A stretch of 64,000 nt of DNA from Vulcanococcus sp. Clear-D1 (lineage in GTDB: Bacteria; Cyanobacteriota; Cyanobacteriia; PCC-6307; Cyanobiaceae), in the NCBI RefSeq assembly GCF_014654725.1, contig NZ_JACVZV010000039.1, positions 1-64,000 on the forward strand. The letters are read 5' to 3'. A model generated the notes under the pieces. It was not told where the DNA came from. It saw nothing but the letters and a program-made list of their open reading frames with translations, and made no database searches. Each line of letters begins with the position of its first letter. Positions within the stretch are counted from its first letter, which is position 1. Below are positions 63,925-64,000 of the stretch, piece by piece. A program made the translations under genes and the position numbers.

Positions 63925-64000
63925 TTGCCGCGCTTGGGCGATCCGCCGGATTCCGCCACGTTTGATCACGTTCCGGTGCTGGCAGGGCCGGTGCTGGCTG
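63925..64000 (+). CDS. rsmH: 16S rRNA (cytosine1402-N4)-methyltransferase, N-terminal fragment
   Basis: The 76-base 3' edge opens a plus-strand frame from TTG 63925: LPRLGDPPDSATFDHVPVLAGPVL, cut off by the window end. FDHVPVL is the N-terminal motif of RsmH (MraW), and the divergent ndhH-rsmH arrangement fits other picocyanobacteria as I recall. The start codon is uncertain; AGGAAGGAAGGG at 63901-63912 is a possible ribosome binding site. Confidence 0.6.
   Translation, partial: MPRLGDPPDSATFDHVPVLAGPVLA

Overview
The window looks like a chromosomal segment of a picocyanobacterium of the Synechococcus/Cyanobium type. The reasons are oxygenic-phototroph genes (ndhH, and a menF-menA-menC-menE-menI set that here would serve phylloquinone synthesis), cyanobacterial families of unknown function (DUF3747, DUF3285, DUF2752), a type IV pilus gene set, high-GC densely packed genes with many 4-base overlaps, and copies of the cyanobacterial palindrome GCGATCGC (for example 30972-30979 and 35533-35540). 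Genus and species cannot be fixed from the sequence alone.

Layout. (1) 1-13.7 kb is a visibly AT-richer, gene-poor accessory block: a degraded transposase at the left edge, a nucleoside hydrolase, two very long tandem paralogs with an N-terminal DUF4347 domain and a repetitive solenoid-like body, and an unrecognised 198-residue protein. It sits just upstream of rplJ, where rplK-rplA would be expected, so it is probably an insertion. (2) 13.7-15.2 kb holds an L10 leader RNA, rplJ-rplL, a strong terminator and a candidate minus-strand small RNA. (3) 15.2-24.4 kb holds a DUF3747 protein, rnhA-pyrD, a pilM-like/pilN/pilO/pilQ operon, a pentapeptide protein and a CobD/CobC-like aminotransferase. 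(4) 24.4-25.7 kb holds two converging toxin-antitoxin-type pairs. (5) 25.7-41 kb holds murG, an EF-hand protein, an OmpR/EnvZ-like pair, pgk, a Usp protein, a ylqF/rbgA-like GTPase, an rluD fused to a Nif11-like domain, a double ABC ATPase, the ppGpp enzyme and a ClC channel. (6) 41-51.4 kb holds mnmE, nadC, a three-step signalling operon (haem-type DUF3365 sensor broken from its HAMP by an amber codon, PhnD-like lipoprotein, cyclase-kinase fusion), argS, a hisC-like gene and a metallo-beta-lactamase-fold protein that has lost its metal ligands. (7) 51.4-64 kb holds pabA/trpG, dgkA, ybeY, prfB with its programmed frameshift, grx-gshB, a voltage-gated-type K+ channel, the men genes, ndhH and the start of rsmH.

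The core part works as housekeeping: translation (rplJL, prfB, argS, mnmE, rluD, ybeY, rsmH), cell wall (murG, dgkA), quinone synthesis feeding photosystem I (men genes), thiol redox (grx-gshB) and respiration/cyclic electron flow (ndhH). The most unusual pieces are the DUF4347 solenoid tandem, the split haem sensor with its cyclase-kinase operon, the RluD-Nif11 fusion, and the metal-less beta-lactamase-fold protein.
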